Source: Thermococcus sp. (GTDB lineage Archaea; Methanobacteriota_B; Thermococci; Thermococcales; Thermococcaceae). From it: a stretch of 14,323 nt of DNA. The stretch spans positions 1 through 14,323 of the forward strand of contig JALTCK010000167.1 in NCBI GenBank assembly GCA_027074805.1, written 5' to 3'. The notes under the pieces are model-generated. The model did no database searches, was not told the origin of the DNA, and saw nothing but the letters and a program-made list of their open reading frames with translations. Numbering within the stretch: position 1 is the stretch's first letter; each line of letters opens with the position of its first letter. The position numbers and the translations under genes were made by a program. Of this stretch, positions 1-5,943 are shown piece after piece.

Positions 1-171
1 ATAATGCCTTACACTTCTCTCTTTGAGCATGACGTAGCCCCAGCCATCCTTGTGTTGCCTTCCCTTCCCGCGTTTTTCTTTGTATGGATCGTTTTGGGAA
101 GCCTTTACTATGGCATCGATAAGGGGTTTTACCTCCTCACCTTCGCCGGCAGCGAACAGAATTCTGCACAT
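1..171 (-). CDS. Class II glutamine amidotransferase, N-terminal fragment (gene runs off the window)
   Basis: The first 57 codons of a gene that continues past base 1. The protein begins MCRILFAAGEG and carries HKDGWGYVML at residues 41-50. Cysteine directly after the initiator Met is the N-terminal nucleophile of Ntn-hydrolase (class II) glutamine amidotransferases, and the GWGY element is typical of the small YafJ/EgtC-like members. These hydrolyse glutamine to release ammonia for a partner reaction; the partner cannot be told from here. The ATG at 171 is preceded by GGTGAT, a good archaeal ribosome binding site, and a TATA-like element lies 36 bp upstream. The 45-bp gap from the HypE-like gene suggests its own promoter, although read-through from upstream is possible. 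The family is fairly sure; the acceptor substrate is unknown because the rest of the protein is missing. Confidence 0.82.
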   Translation of the reverse strand, partial: MCRILFAAGEGEEVKPLIDAIVKASQNDPYKEKRGKGRQHKDGWGYVMLKERSVRHY

Positions 172-203
172 TTTTTATCACCGTTTAGAACTTGGGGTAG
201 GAG

Positions 204-211
204 TCTAAAAG
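204..211 (-). promoter_or_regulatory. Probable TATA box for the glutamine amidotransferase gene
   Basis: CTTTTAGA on the minus strand, centred about 36 bp upstream of the ATG at 171. The spacing fits an archaeal TATA box. The T-rich stretch may also help terminate the gene that ends at 217. Confidence 0.4.
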
Positions 212-216
212 GCTTC

Positions 217-1206
217 CTAAATCACCTTCCAGAGCTCGTCGCTCTCTGGCCTTGGAAGGGGCTTTGATCTTCCGTTTCTGGTCATTATCCTGATTTGGGG
301 ATCGGAGAGGAATTCTCCTATTGCAGATGCGTTTATTCCTCTCTCCTTAAGCGCTAGGATTATAGCCTCTGTGTTTTTCTTTGGTGTTGCTATTATCAGT
401 GCTCCAGAACTTATCAGCGCGAGTGGATCGAGGTTGAAGTACTCGCATATCCTTTTCGTTTCCTCCCTAATGGGAATTTTTTCAGCATAGACTTTGAACC
501 CCAACCCCGCTGCGTCTGCCATCTCGTGGAGCCCGTTTGCTATCCCTCCTTCGGTGGGGTCATGCATCGCATGAACTCCAATCTCGTTGGCGACCATGGC
601 ATCCTCCACAACGCTTATCATCTTAATGAAGGACTTTGCTCTCTCAACCAGATCCCCTCCAAAAATCTCCATCAGCTCTTTTTCCCTCTCACTTGCTATT
701 ATCGCAGTGCCCTCGAGGCCGATCCATTTGGTGAGTATTATTTCATCCCCTGGTTTTGCTCCGTTGGATATTACTAGATTTTCCCTTTTGACTTCTCCAA
801 GCATCGTTCCGACAACTATCGGCTTTTTTAAGCCGGGAGTTACTTCAGTGTGCCCTCCTACTATAGTGATTCCCAGCTTTAGGGTGCTCTCGTGAAGGTC
901 CCTCATTATTCTGTCCAAGAGTCCTTCATCGGCTCCCTCTGGTAGAAGGATTGAAATCAGAAACCATTTTGGTTTGGCTCCGAACGTTGCGACGTCGTTT
1001 GCATTGATGTTTACTGCGTAGAAGCCTATTTTTTCTTCTGCTCCTGTTATTGGATCTGTAGATGCCACCAGAATACTTTCGCCGAAGTCTATTGCAGTTG
1101 CGTCTATCCCTTCTCCAGAACCGATTATCACCCTTTCTCCGTCTCCTACTACTGGGAAGACGACTTTTTTCAAAACCTCTGGGGGAACCTTTCCTGGTGG
1201 AAGCAT
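217..1206 (-). CDS. HypE/PurM-fold (AIR synthase-related) protein lacking the HypE C-terminal cysteine
   Basis: A 329-residue protein of the AIR synthase superfamily (PurM, HypE, ThiL, SelD). Visible family motifs are GEGIDATAID at 31-40, STDPITG at 49-55, NANDVATFGAKPKW at 68-81, GGHTEV at 117-122, DPTEGGIANG at 216-225 and SSGALIIA at 266-273. These form the ATP-binding dimer fold. True HypE, which converts carbamoyl-cysteine to thiocyanate for the NiFe-hydrogenase cyanide ligand, ends in a short tail with an essential cysteine (PRIC-like). This protein ends ESDELWKVI with no cysteine, so a HypE reaction is unlikely as it stands. Start choice: the frame is open to a TTG at 1254, but a TATA box sits at 1234-1243, so ATG 1206 (preceded by GTGATG) or ATG 1212 is preferred; the transcript has little or no leader. 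The true substrate is unknown; it is probably an ATP-dependent enzyme. Confidence 0.85.
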   Translation of the reverse strand: MLPPGKVPPEVLKKVVFPVVGDGERVIIGSGEGIDATAIDFGESILVASTDPITGAEEKIGFYAVNINANDVATFGAKPKWFLISILLPEGADEGLLDRIMRDLHESTLKLGITIVGGHTEVTPGLKKPIVVGTMLGEVKRENLVISNGAKPGDEIILTKWIGLEGTAIIASEREKELMEIFGGDLVERAKSFIKMISVVEDAMVANEIGVHAMHDPTEGGIANGLHEMADAAGLGFKVYAEKIPIREETKRICEYFNLDPLALISSGALIIATPKKNTEAIILALKERGINASAIGEFLSDPQIRIMTRNGRSKPLPRPESDELWKVI

Positions 1207-1233
1207 GAGCATCACAGAGAAACGTAGGAAGGG

Positions 1234-1243
1234 AAAATAAAAA
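1234..1243 (-). promoter_or_regulatory. TATA box for the HypE-like gene
   Basis: TTTTTATTTT on the minus strand in the 44-bp gap below the CWB2 gene. Its centre is 26 bp from ATG 1212 and 32 bp from ATG 1206, so the transcript would start almost at the start codon. The same T-rich run could act as terminator for the upstream CWB2 gene. Confidence 0.6.
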
Positions 1244-1250
1244 GCTTTAG

Positions 1251-2453
1251 TCAAGGCTCCCAGTGGTGGTGTTTTCCTCCCACTGGAAAGTAGATCTTTT
1301 CACGTATCAGGTTTTTATTCCCCATGAAGTCGAGCACGAGGCGCTCCCTTATCTTCTGGAGTAGGCTCGGCACAATATCATACTCCCCCTTCTGAATGGC
1401 CTCCTTCAACTGGTCAATTAACTTCTGGAGCACTGGGTCATTTATTCCAGCCTGCTCTAGGAGGTTAACCTTGAAGTGAATTCTGTAAAGCATGAATCCA
1501 TAGAGGAGCTTAGGATCTTTTTTCATTTCGCCTTGCCACTCCTTAGAGTACAGCTTTATGAGGGGTTCGACCTGGGCCCTCGCGGCCGTTGCAAGGCCGT
1601 AGGCTTTTCCGTAGTTTCCTTCCTCATAGGCCTTCTGTGCCTTCTCCAGGGTTAACTCTGCCTTCATGAGGAAGCGCGAGAGCACGAGATTTCTACCGCC
1701 GACCACTCCCGTTTCATTATCGCTAGCGTTGTTCAGGAGCTTAGCGGCCAGACTTATTGTTTTATTGGCATCTTCTATCGCCTTTAGGGCCATTTCCCTA
1801 GTTATGTTAACGCTTACATTACTCATTTTAATGTGGGCTCTCTCTTCGATGCGGTCCCTTAACTTCTCCGCTAACTTTGCCGTGATGGGAGTTTCGACTA
1901 TTGTAATGTTTTCTGGCTTGCTTCCGAACCGAGCTATTATCCTAATGGGGTCGGTGCTGTTGTTGGCAAAGAGTATAAACCCGTGAACCTTCATCGCCTC
2001 TTCGAGGGCCTTCTCGATTGCAACGCTGTCGTTTCCGGGAACTACTACCAGTGAGTTTTGGAACTTTATTCTGAGGATCAGGGTTGCGTTTCCTATGACT
2101 GCAACGTTGGTCTCGTAACGGTTCTCGCCCCACCAGCGCGTAACCGTTATGTTAAGCTCCTTGAAGTCCTCCTCGTAGAGTGCCGAGACCGCGTCGGGCC
2201 CGCCTATGATGATGACCTGGTCTGGGGCAGCTCCAATCACCTGGGCACTAACGTTGGGATCGTAGACTCCCCATGGGGTTACTACAACGATTGCACCTGT
2301 TAAGTTGGCGAGATACTGGGCTAATGCGCTGTCTGCGGGGTTGTCACTAACCAGGATGACGGTGACCTCCCTATTCGCTCCTACGCTACCAGCACCTAGT
2401 AGCGATGAGAGGAGTATTCCAACAAATACTAAGGACGTTAGCCTTTTCATCAT
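1251..2453 (-). CDS. Secreted CWB2-domain (cell wall binding repeat 2-like) surface protein, sequon-rich
   Basis: A 400-residue exported protein. Residues 1-26 are a signal peptide (MMKRL, a hydrophobic core, then a likely cleavage near VGA-NRE). Residues 29-120 resemble a single CWB2 unit: ILVSDNPADSALAQYLA, then VVVTPWGVYD, QVIIIGGPDAVS, and TRWWGENRYET, matching the family's IGG and TR-GxxRYET landmarks. Residues about 186-385 are predicted helical and carry no second unit. Thirteen N-X-S/T sequons lie between residues 50 and 246 and none after, suggesting heavy N-glycosylation of the outer half. The tail ends GGKHHHWEP. There is no lipobox, C-terminal membrane helix or sortase-like signal, so it is either released or held by binding to the envelope. 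The start has GGTGA six bases upstream. A shorter paralogue lies at 5045-5908. In bacteria CWB2 modules bind cell-wall polymers; the archaeal ligand is unknown. Confidence 0.82.
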   Translation of the reverse strand: MMKRLTSLVFVGILLSSLLGAGSVGANREVTVILVSDNPADSALAQYLANLTGAIVVVTPWGVYDPNVSAQVIGAAPDQVIIIGGPDAVSALYEEDFKELNITVTRWWGENRYETNVAVIGNATLILRIKFQNSLVVVPGNDSVAIEKALEEAMKVHGFILFANNSTDPIRIIARFGSKPENITIVETPITAKLAEKLRDRIEERAHIKMSNVSVNITREMALKAIEDANKTISLAAKLLNNASDNETGVVGGRNLVLSRFLMKAELTLEKAQKAYEEGNYGKAYGLATAARAQVEPLIKLYSKEWQGEMKKDPKLLYGFMLYRIHFKVNLLEQAGINDPVLQKLIDQLKEAIQKGEYDIVPSLLQKIRERLVLDFMGNKNLIREKIYFPVGGKHHHWEP

Positions 2454-2485
2454 AACTCTTCACCACTATCCCCTTGTGAAATGAT

Positions 2486-2494
2486 GCAAATAAG
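2486..2494 (-). promoter_or_regulatory. TATA box for the sequon-rich CWB2 gene
   Basis: CTTATTTGC on the minus strand preceded by AAAACC, centred 37 bp upstream of the ATG at 2453. A GGTGA ribosome binding site follows. The 153-bp gap from ABCE1 and this element indicate a separate transcript. Confidence 0.55.
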
Positions 2495-2606
2495 GGTTTT
2501 CAATGAAACGTGAGGGAAAAATTGGTGTTTGCAAGATTCAGGCATCACTTGGAATGGCGTCTTCGTTTCTCTTCGTTCCACTGGACAAAAGAAAGGCTAG
2601 AAGGTC

Positions 2607-4382
2607 TCAGCCGACGTAGTAATACTCACCTCTCTCCTTTTGTTCTCTGTCCTTTACAGAGCCCTCCTTGTTGGCCCTCGGTCTTCCGCTGTCAGGGTCT
2701 CGCCTGAAAGTTATCCCGACTGAGGTAAGGAAGCGATTCATGCCCTCCCGCATCCCCATTGGAGGTAGAGCCTTACCGTACTTCCCTGGTTCGCCTTCAA
2801 AGACAATTAGTCGGTCGCTGAGGTAGTCAACCATCATGACGTCGTGCTCGACTATAAGGGCTGTCTTCTCGTTCTTGGCCATCAGAGAGCGTATGGCCTT
2901 GGAAACCGCCAGTCTCTGCTCCGAGTCGAGATGGGCCGATGGTTCGTCCAGAAGGTAGAGATCTGCGTCTCTTATAAGACATGCCGTTATCGCAACGCGT
3001 TGCAGTTCCCCACCGCTTAGTTCATCGAGTTGCTTGTCATAGAGCTCGGGAATCCCGAGTGGGTTGAGGAGCTCGCTCTTGTAGAAGCTGCTCATCAGCT
3101 TGCTCGCATCGATTTTGCTCAAAAGCTCGTAGACCGTGCCCTCATAGTCGGTCTTGATATACTGGGGCTTGTAGGAGACCGTGAGCGACCAGTCAACTTC
3201 TCCCTCACTAGGCTTCTCAACTCCTGCCAGTATCTTGACGAAGGTTGTCTTCCCTATCCCGTTCGGCCCCACTATGCCAACAACTTCACCAACGTAGAGC
3301 TCTCCCCCCGTGGCATCAAGCCTGAATGAGCCATAGTCCTTCACAAGTCTTGGATACTGGACGAGTATCTCACCTTTTTGGCTCTTACGCTCACTCTTCT
3401 TCGTAAAGTTGACCTCATATGGCCTGAATCGGACGTTCTCATCCTTTAGATACCCCCTGAGGAACTCGTTTATGCCGTTCCTCGTTGATTTTGGTTTGGA
3501 GAATATACCGTAGGCTCCGGGCTTACCGTAGACGACGTGGATTATGTCACTCATATAGTCAAGTATCGCCAAGTCATGTTCGACCGTTAAAACGTTCTTG
3601 CCGGAATCGGCAAGCTTTCTTATTATTCTAGCTATCCTGAGCCTCTGTCTTATGTCGAGGTAACTGGAGGGCTCATCGAAGAAGTAGAACTGAGCGTTCC
3701 TGAGAAGTGCGGCCGCTATTGTCACCATCTGGAGCTCTCCGCCTGAAAGCTGTTTTATGTTCCTGTCAAGGATTGCCTCAAGTTCAAGATCTTTAACGAC
3801 TTCATTGAAGGCTCCTATCTCGTCTGCCCTTTTTAGAAGATCCCTGACCTTACCTTTGACGGCCTTTGGAATTAAGTCGACGTACTGAGGCTTAACAACT
3901 GGTCTAATCTTCTTGTTCTTCAGCTTCTCAAAGTAGTTCTGCAGTTCGTTGCCACGGAAAGCCCTTATTACGTTGTCCCAGCTGTCGTTGTCCCCGCAGA
4001 GGTTGGGGAGTATCTGCCCCGAGAGGATTTTAACAGCGGTCGTCTTACCAGTTCCGTTGGGCCCCAGGATACCAACGACCATGCCGTCCTTCACGACCGG
4101 GAGGCGATATAGAACGAAGCCGTTTATTCCGTAGCGGTGGACGCAGTCCTCGTCGAGCTGTTCTGGCAGGTTGACTATTGTTATCGCGTTGAAGGGGCAC
4201 TTGTGGACGCAGATTCCGCAGCCGGTACAGCTCGCTTCCTGGATTATGGGGCGGTAGTTCTCCTCGTCGATGATTATTGCCTCACCGCCCATTCTGTTAA
4301 CGGGGCAAACGCGCTCGCAGAGGAAGTGCCCGCACTTGTCGGGGTTGCACTTGTCGTAATCGATGACCGCTATCCTGCTCAT
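2607..4382 (-). CDS. ABCE1/Rli1 ribosome-recycling ATPase
   Basis: A 591-residue ABC-type ATPase with no membrane segments, the archaeal ABCE1 (RLI) that splits ribosomes after termination together with aRF1/aPelota and is linked to initiation. Domains in order: an N-terminal region with eight cysteines (12, 17, 22, 26 and 52, 55, 58, 62) that binds two [4Fe-4S] clusters; NBD1 with Walker A GPNGTGKT at 107-114, signature LSGGELQ and Walker B YFFDEPSSYLD; and NBD2 with GPNGIGKT, LSGGELQ and LYLLDEPSAHLD. The insertion specific to the family is present in NBD1 (around NELQNYFEKLKNKK), as is the conserved C-terminal tail (RDPDSGRPRANKEGS, then REQKERGEYYYVG). The frame is open to GTG 4391, but ATG 4382 gives the family's usual MSRIAVIDYDKC start and has GGTGGTGAG just upstream. 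All catalytic residues are present. It is divergent from a small gene at 4466. Confidence 0.97.
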   Translation of the reverse strand: MSRIAVIDYDKCNPDKCGHFLCERVCPVNRMGGEAIIIDEENYRPIIQEASCTGCGICVHKCPFNAITIVNLPEQLDEDCVHRYGINGFVLYRLPVVKDGMVVGILGPNGTGKTTAVKILSGQILPNLCGDNDSWDNVIRAFRGNELQNYFEKLKNKKIRPVVKPQYVDLIPKAVKGKVRDLLKRADEIGAFNEVVKDLELEAILDRNIKQLSGGELQMVTIAAALLRNAQFYFFDEPSSYLDIRQRLRIARIIRKLADSGKNVLTVEHDLAILDYMSDIIHVVYGKPGAYGIFSKPKSTRNGINEFLRGYLKDENVRFRPYEVNFTKKSERKSQKGEILVQYPRLVKDYGSFRLDATGGELYVGEVVGIVGPNGIGKTTFVKILAGVEKPSEGEVDWSLTVSYKPQYIKTDYEGTVYELLSKIDASKLMSSFYKSELLNPLGIPELYDKQLDELSGGELQRVAITACLIRDADLYLLDEPSAHLDSEQRLAVSKAIRSLMAKNEKTALIVEHDVMMVDYLSDRLIVFEGEPGKYGKALPPMGMREGMNRFLTSVGITFRRDPDSGRPRANKEGSVKDREQKERGEYYYVG

Positions 4383-4412
4383 TCTCACCACCGGGTTAGG
4401 CTGAGGGAGAGG

Positions 4413-4421
4413 GTTTTAAAG
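4413..4421 (-). promoter_or_regulatory. TATA box for ABCE1, possibly shared with the divergent small gene
   Basis: CTTTAAAAC on the minus strand, centred 35 bp upstream of the ABCE1 ATG. Read on the plus strand the same bases give GTTTTAAAG, centred 49 bp upstream of the ATG at 4466, with no better TATA element in between. The near symmetry would let one site serve both directions. A 15-base version with one difference occurs at 10277-10291. Confidence 0.6.
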
Positions 4422-4465
4422 GGTTGCGGGATAGTTTGGTGGGGGTCCATTATGATGGATGAGAA

Positions 4466-4711
4466 ATGCACCGTCCATCGGAGAAAGTACTGCACCTTCT
4501 TCCTCCTGATGGTACCTGCGATGGGCTCTTTGGGAAATCAACCAGAACCGTCGAGCTGTCCTTAACTCTTCTCGAGGACCACGCCCGCTTCAGCGGGGTT
4601 CTCAACTTCCTCCTGCCCTACTCCGAGAAGAACGCCCACGAACTCCTCCAGTTCATCAAGCTTCTCGTTGAGAAGGTCGAGCTCCAGGGGGAGGCCGAGC
4701 GCCTCCTCTGA
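4466..4711 (+). CDS. Small protein of unknown function (81 aa), divergent from ABCE1
   Basis: I do not recognise this family. Several points support a real gene: codon third positions are GC-rich, as in strongly coding genes nearby (GAG, AAG, CTC, GTC, AAC); the ATG is preceded by GGATGAGAA; an in-frame stop lies two codons upstream, fixing the start; and a T8 run follows the stop at once. The N-terminal half (VLHLLPPDGTCDGLFGK) looks like a short ordered turn region with one cysteine at 18. Residues about 29-81 look like two amphipathic helices rich in Leu and Glu (TVELSLTLLEDHARF, then AHELLQFIKLLVEKVEL). It has no signal peptide and no membrane helix, so it is probably cytoplasmic. It lies head-to-head with ABCE1 and may share its promoter region, which hints at, but does not prove, co-expression with ribosome recycling. 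Confidence 0.72.
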   Translation: MHRPSEKVLHLLPPDGTCDGLFGKSTRTVELSLTLLEDHARFSGVLNFLLPYSEKNAHELLQFIKLLVEKVELQGEAERLL

Positions 4712-4719
4712 TTTTTTTT
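4712..4719 (+). terminator. Oligo-T terminator after the 81-aa gene
   Basis: Eight consecutive T begin right after the TGA stop, followed by C and TTATTT. Archaeal RNA polymerase terminates at such runs without needing a hairpin. It is the longest T-run I noticed in the window. Confidence 0.7.
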
Positions 4720-4737
4720 CTTATTTCTCCTGGAATA

Positions 4738-4815
4738 ATGGCTATTAGTATAATCACCGTTACACTAATTGCGCTTATCTTGAAGAGATTAACGCTTAAA
4801 ATCCTGCATCGCTGA
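4738..4815 (+). CDS. Doubtful 25-aa hydrophobic peptide
   Basis: An ATG-started ORF giving about 16 mostly hydrophobic residues (MAISIITVTLIALILK) followed by a short basic tail (RLTLKILHR). This composition is that of a one-helix membrane microprotein. The upstream sequence (CTCCTGGAATA) is a poor ribosome binding site and no clear TATA box precedes it; it lies 18 bases after the T8 terminator. It could well be chance. Confidence 0.2.
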   Translation: MAISIITVTLIALILKRLTLKILHR

Positions 4816-4996
4816 TGCCTTCATCTGCGAGTTTGTGTAAGTATGCCATGGCTGTCCTAACCGGGGCTGGATTGAGAGCAGCTTTTGGGGGATTGGTCCA
4901 GGGCCGGGAGCCTTCGTAAGCGTTGGCAAAAGCGGAGAGAAGTTCCCCAGCTGACTCCCGTTCTCTCTTTTGAACTTTTCCCAACTTCTTGTGCAA
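4796..4996 (-). CDS. Doubtful 66-aa ORF or gene remnant
   Basis: The translation has ordinary protein-like composition (for example SAGELLSAFANAYEGS and RTAMAYLHKLADEG) and resembles no family I recognise. The frame opens after a stop at 5000-5002 and its only early start is a TTG at 4996, with no good ribosome binding site. A TATA-like CTATATTAAGG on this strand is only about 10 bp upstream, too close to give a transcript containing that start. It could be the C-terminal remnant of a lost gene, a small gene with a weak start, or noise. Confidence 0.25.
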   Translation of the reverse strand: MHKKLGKVQKRERESAGELLSAFANAYEGSRPWTNPPKAALNPAPVRTAMAYLHKLADEGISDAGF

Positions 4997-4998
4997 AC

Positions 4999-5008
4999 CT
5001 TAATATAG
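4999..5008 (+). promoter_or_regulatory. TATA box for the second CWB2 gene
   Basis: CTTAATATAG preceded by TGCAAAC, centred about 42 bp upstream of the ATG at 5045. The leader then holds CGTGATACT just before the ATG, a usable GTGAT ribosome binding site. Confidence 0.65.
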
Positions 5009-5044
5009 GAGGTTGCCCTATTTACCAGGATTGGTCGTGATACT

Positions 5045-5908
5045 ATGGGAAAACGAATTATCTCAACCCTGCTGGTTCTCTTCGTGGTGGTCTCCCTTCT
5101 TGCCCCCGTGAACGCTCTCAGAACGGTGGTCTTGGTAAGTGACAATCCAGCTGACATGGCAATAGCAAGGGCTGTGGCCGAAACTTCGGGCGGAGTCCTC
5201 GTGGTTTCTCCCTGGGGAGCCTACGACGAAAAAGTTCTTCGGAAGGCTCTCTCGCTGAAGCCCGGCTCCGTGATCATAATCGGTGGGAGCGTTGCAGTCC
5301 CCGTGAACTACGATAGCGTGCTCAAGGAGAAGGGCTTAAAGGTCACTCGAATCGCCGGTAAGGACAGGTTTGAGACCTCGGATTTAGCATTGGACTGGCT
5401 GGTGGACAACGGCTACACGCTCAAGGGGAACGCCTACATACTGAACGGCTGGGACGAGGGGAGCATCCTCTACACTCTGGGGAACGACCCCGACGCCCTC
5501 ATCATGGTGGTCAACCCCCACCACGACCTCGTCAACGCGATCCATGAGAAGACCGGCCTCACAAAGGAGAAGATGGCCCCCGCCACCGGAGGCTATGGAC
5601 GGAGCGTCTACGTCGACCCGACAATGTTCGGCGGGGGAATGCCGTGCAACTGCACGCCGGCGGATTTACCTCCGATAGAGACCACAAAACTCTCCATTGA
5701 AAGGCTCCAGAACCTCTCGTCGAGGATATCAAACGAGAGCGTTAGGAATGAAATCCTCACCAAGGCCAAGCTCGCCCAGAGTCTCGAGAGCCAGAACAGG
5801 TTCGGCGAGATGAGAAAGGTTCTCGAGGAGGCCTTCTGGCTGGCCTACCGCGAACTTGCCCCTGTCAAACCTGGGCCGGCCCAGAGTAGATCTGGCTCTA
5901 CCGGCTGA
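5045..5908 (+). CDS. Secreted CWB2-domain surface protein, short paralogue with a CxC motif
   Basis: A 287-residue exported protein. Residues 1-24 are a signal peptide (MGKRIISTLL and a hydrophobic run, likely cut after VNA). Residues 26-120 form a CWB2-like unit: VVLVSDNPADMAIARAVA, VLVVSPWGAYDEKV, SVIIIGGSVAV and TRIAGKDRFETSDLAL. These match the 1251-2453 protein motif by motif, so the two are paralogues. The rest differs: it has a histidine-containing stretch (NPHHDLVNAIHEKTG, 157-171), a glycine-rich linker, a CNC motif at 201-203, and a short helical region 212-272 in place of the long helical half of the paralogue. It ends in a small Pro/Gly/Ser-rich tail (VKPGPAQSRSGSTG) with no anchor. 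Only three N-X-S/T sequons are present. It probably sits at or outside the cell envelope; its ligand is unknown. Confidence 0.8.
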   Translation: MGKRIISTLLVLFVVVSLLAPVNALRTVVLVSDNPADMAIARAVAETSGGVLVVSPWGAYDEKVLRKALSLKPGSVIIIGGSVAVPVNYDSVLKEKGLKVTRIAGKDRFETSDLALDWLVDNGYTLKGNAYILNGWDEGSILYTLGNDPDALIMVVNPHHDLVNAIHEKTGLTKEKMAPATGGYGRSVYVDPTMFGGGMPCNCTPADLPPIETTKLSIERLQNLSSRISNESVRNEILTKAKLAQSLESQNRFGEMRKVLEEAFWLAYRELAPVKPGPAQSRSGSTG

Positions 5909-5913
5909 GTTAT

Positions 5914-5921
5914 CTTTTTAG
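5914..5921 (+). promoter_or_regulatory. TATA box for the helicase gene (leaderless transcript)
   Basis: CTTTTTAG centred 27 bp upstream of ATG 5944. No GGTGA-like site precedes the ATG (the sequence is CAACTTTTCTCC), so the mRNA probably starts at the start codon. The same T-rich stretch may end the CWB2 transcript. Confidence 0.55.
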
Positions 5922-5943
5922 CCCTTTCCTTCAACTTTTCTCC

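Larger units (their letters stand above)
4712..5044. other. 333-bp gap without a convincing gene
   Basis: The stretch starts with the T8 terminator and ends with the promoter of the second CWB2 gene. In between are two weak candidate ORFs, listed separately: a 25-codon hydrophobic ORF (4738-4815, plus) and a 66-codon ORF (4796-4996, minus). They overlap tail-to-tail. I saw no tRNA, C/D-box pair, long repeat or insertion-sequence end here. The central part (about 4850-4960) is more GC-rich than a typical Thermococcales spacer, which fits a decayed gene or an unrecognised RNA. Confidence 0.5.

Noticed and set aside
183..191. GTTTAGAAC upstream of the amidotransferase, a match to the GTTn3AAC core of the SurR redox regulator
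   Set aside because: A six-base specified core is expected a few times by chance in 14 kb and the longer motif is imperfect.
4..267. Plus-strand ORF of 87 codons at the window start
   Set aside because: It lies opposite the glutamine amidotransferase fragment, whose minus-strand frame has a clear family signature, a good ribosome binding site and a conserved Cys2.
217..1254. TTG start at 1254 for the HypE-like gene
   Set aside because: It would place a promoter TATA box inside the coding region and add residues with no family similarity; ATG 1206 or 1212 fits both promoter and homology.
2454..2606. Possible C/D-box guide RNA in the spacer below ABCE1 (ATGATGC at 2481)
   Set aside because: No matching C', D and D' boxes at the needed spacing; the spacer is explained by an ABCE1 3' end and a CWB2 promoter.
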